This document shows, piece after piece, positions 5,943 through 6,057 of a stretch of DNA of 6,057 nucleotides. Made by a program: the position numbers and the translations under genes. Source of the DNA: Pseudomonadota bacterium (GTDB lineage: Bacteria; Pseudomonadota; Alphaproteobacteria; Rhizobiales; Xanthobacteraceae); the NCBI GenBank assembly GCA_023392205.1, contig JAEVZN010000039.1:1-6057 (forward strand), written 5' to 3'. How positions within the stretch are numbered: position 1 is the first letter of the stretch; each line of letters begins with the position of its first letter. The notes under the pieces were generated by a model. That model worked only from the letters and a program-made list of their open reading frames with translations, ran no database searches and had not been told where the DNA came from.

Positions 5943-5946
5943 GCAC

Positions 5947-6057
5947 ATGTCGTCGATCAGCATTGTAGCCGACACGCCAGCGCATCTGCTGGAGATGCGC
6001 AAGGCGTTGCCGGATGGCTTCGAAGCAGACTTTCTGCAATTGCCGGACCTTGAGCCC
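5947..6057 (+). CDS. Unrecognised protein, N-terminal 37 codons only (cut by window edge)
   Basis: An open frame starts at ATG 5947 and runs off the window without a stop. It follows a good promoter and a GGAG eight bases upstream, so it is very likely a real gene. The visible residues read as a short hydrophobic strand (SSISIVADT, 2-10), a helix (PAHLLEMRKALPDGF, 11-25) and a second strand (EADFLQL, 26-32). That strand-helix-strand start, with an Asp at the end of the first strand, would fit a response-regulator receiver-like or other Rossmann-like domain, but 37 residues cannot settle it. No function is assigned. Confidence 0.7.
   Translation, partial: MSSISIVADTPAHLLEMRKALPDGFEADFLQLPDLEP

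Noticed and set aside
5712..6053. Plus-strand open frame of 113 codons bridging metY and the last gene
   Set aside because: It overlaps the conserved metY C-terminus in another frame and runs through the promoter and leader of the gene at 5947.

Overview
The window looks like ordinary chromosomal DNA from a GC-rich alphaproteobacterium, most likely of the order Hyphomicrobiales (Rhizobiales). This is inferred from the S9 protein with a roughly 30-residue N-terminal extension, the TTGACC / CTAGAA style promoter ahead of rplM, and the order PaaI-like thioesterase – rplM – rpsI set against enoyl-CoA hydratase-like – CoA-binding protein – metY, an arrangement I recall from that order. No mobile element, CRISPR array, tRNA or rRNA is visible.

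Left part, minus strand (1-2836). From right to left this holds a hotdog-fold thioesterase, the ribosomal protein pair rplM-rpsI (2 bases apart, with a recognisable promoter upstream and a strong hairpin terminator downstream), and a membrane-anchored GGDEF diguanylate cyclase. The window edge cuts the C-terminus of the cyclase.

Right part, plus strand (2925-6057). Divergent from the thioesterase are an ECHDC3-like crotonase-family protein and a small CoA-binding (YccU-type) protein, probably co-transcribed. After a 162-base leader comes metY, a PLP enzyme that makes homocysteine from O-acetylhomoserine. A well-formed promoter then leads into a gene cut by the right edge; only its first 37 codons are visible and its function is not recognised.

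The genes cover three jobs: translation (L13/S9), acyl-CoA and methionine metabolism (thioesterase, crotonase-like, CoA-binding, MetY), and c-di-GMP signalling (diguanylate cyclase). Nothing in the coding content is a clearly new system. The best leads are in the short intergenic regions: the control region before the last gene (palindrome over the -35, near-perfect -10, hairpin covering the Shine-Dalgarno), a possible pseudoknot in the metY leader, and the loss of both classical catalytic glutamates in the crotonase-like protein.
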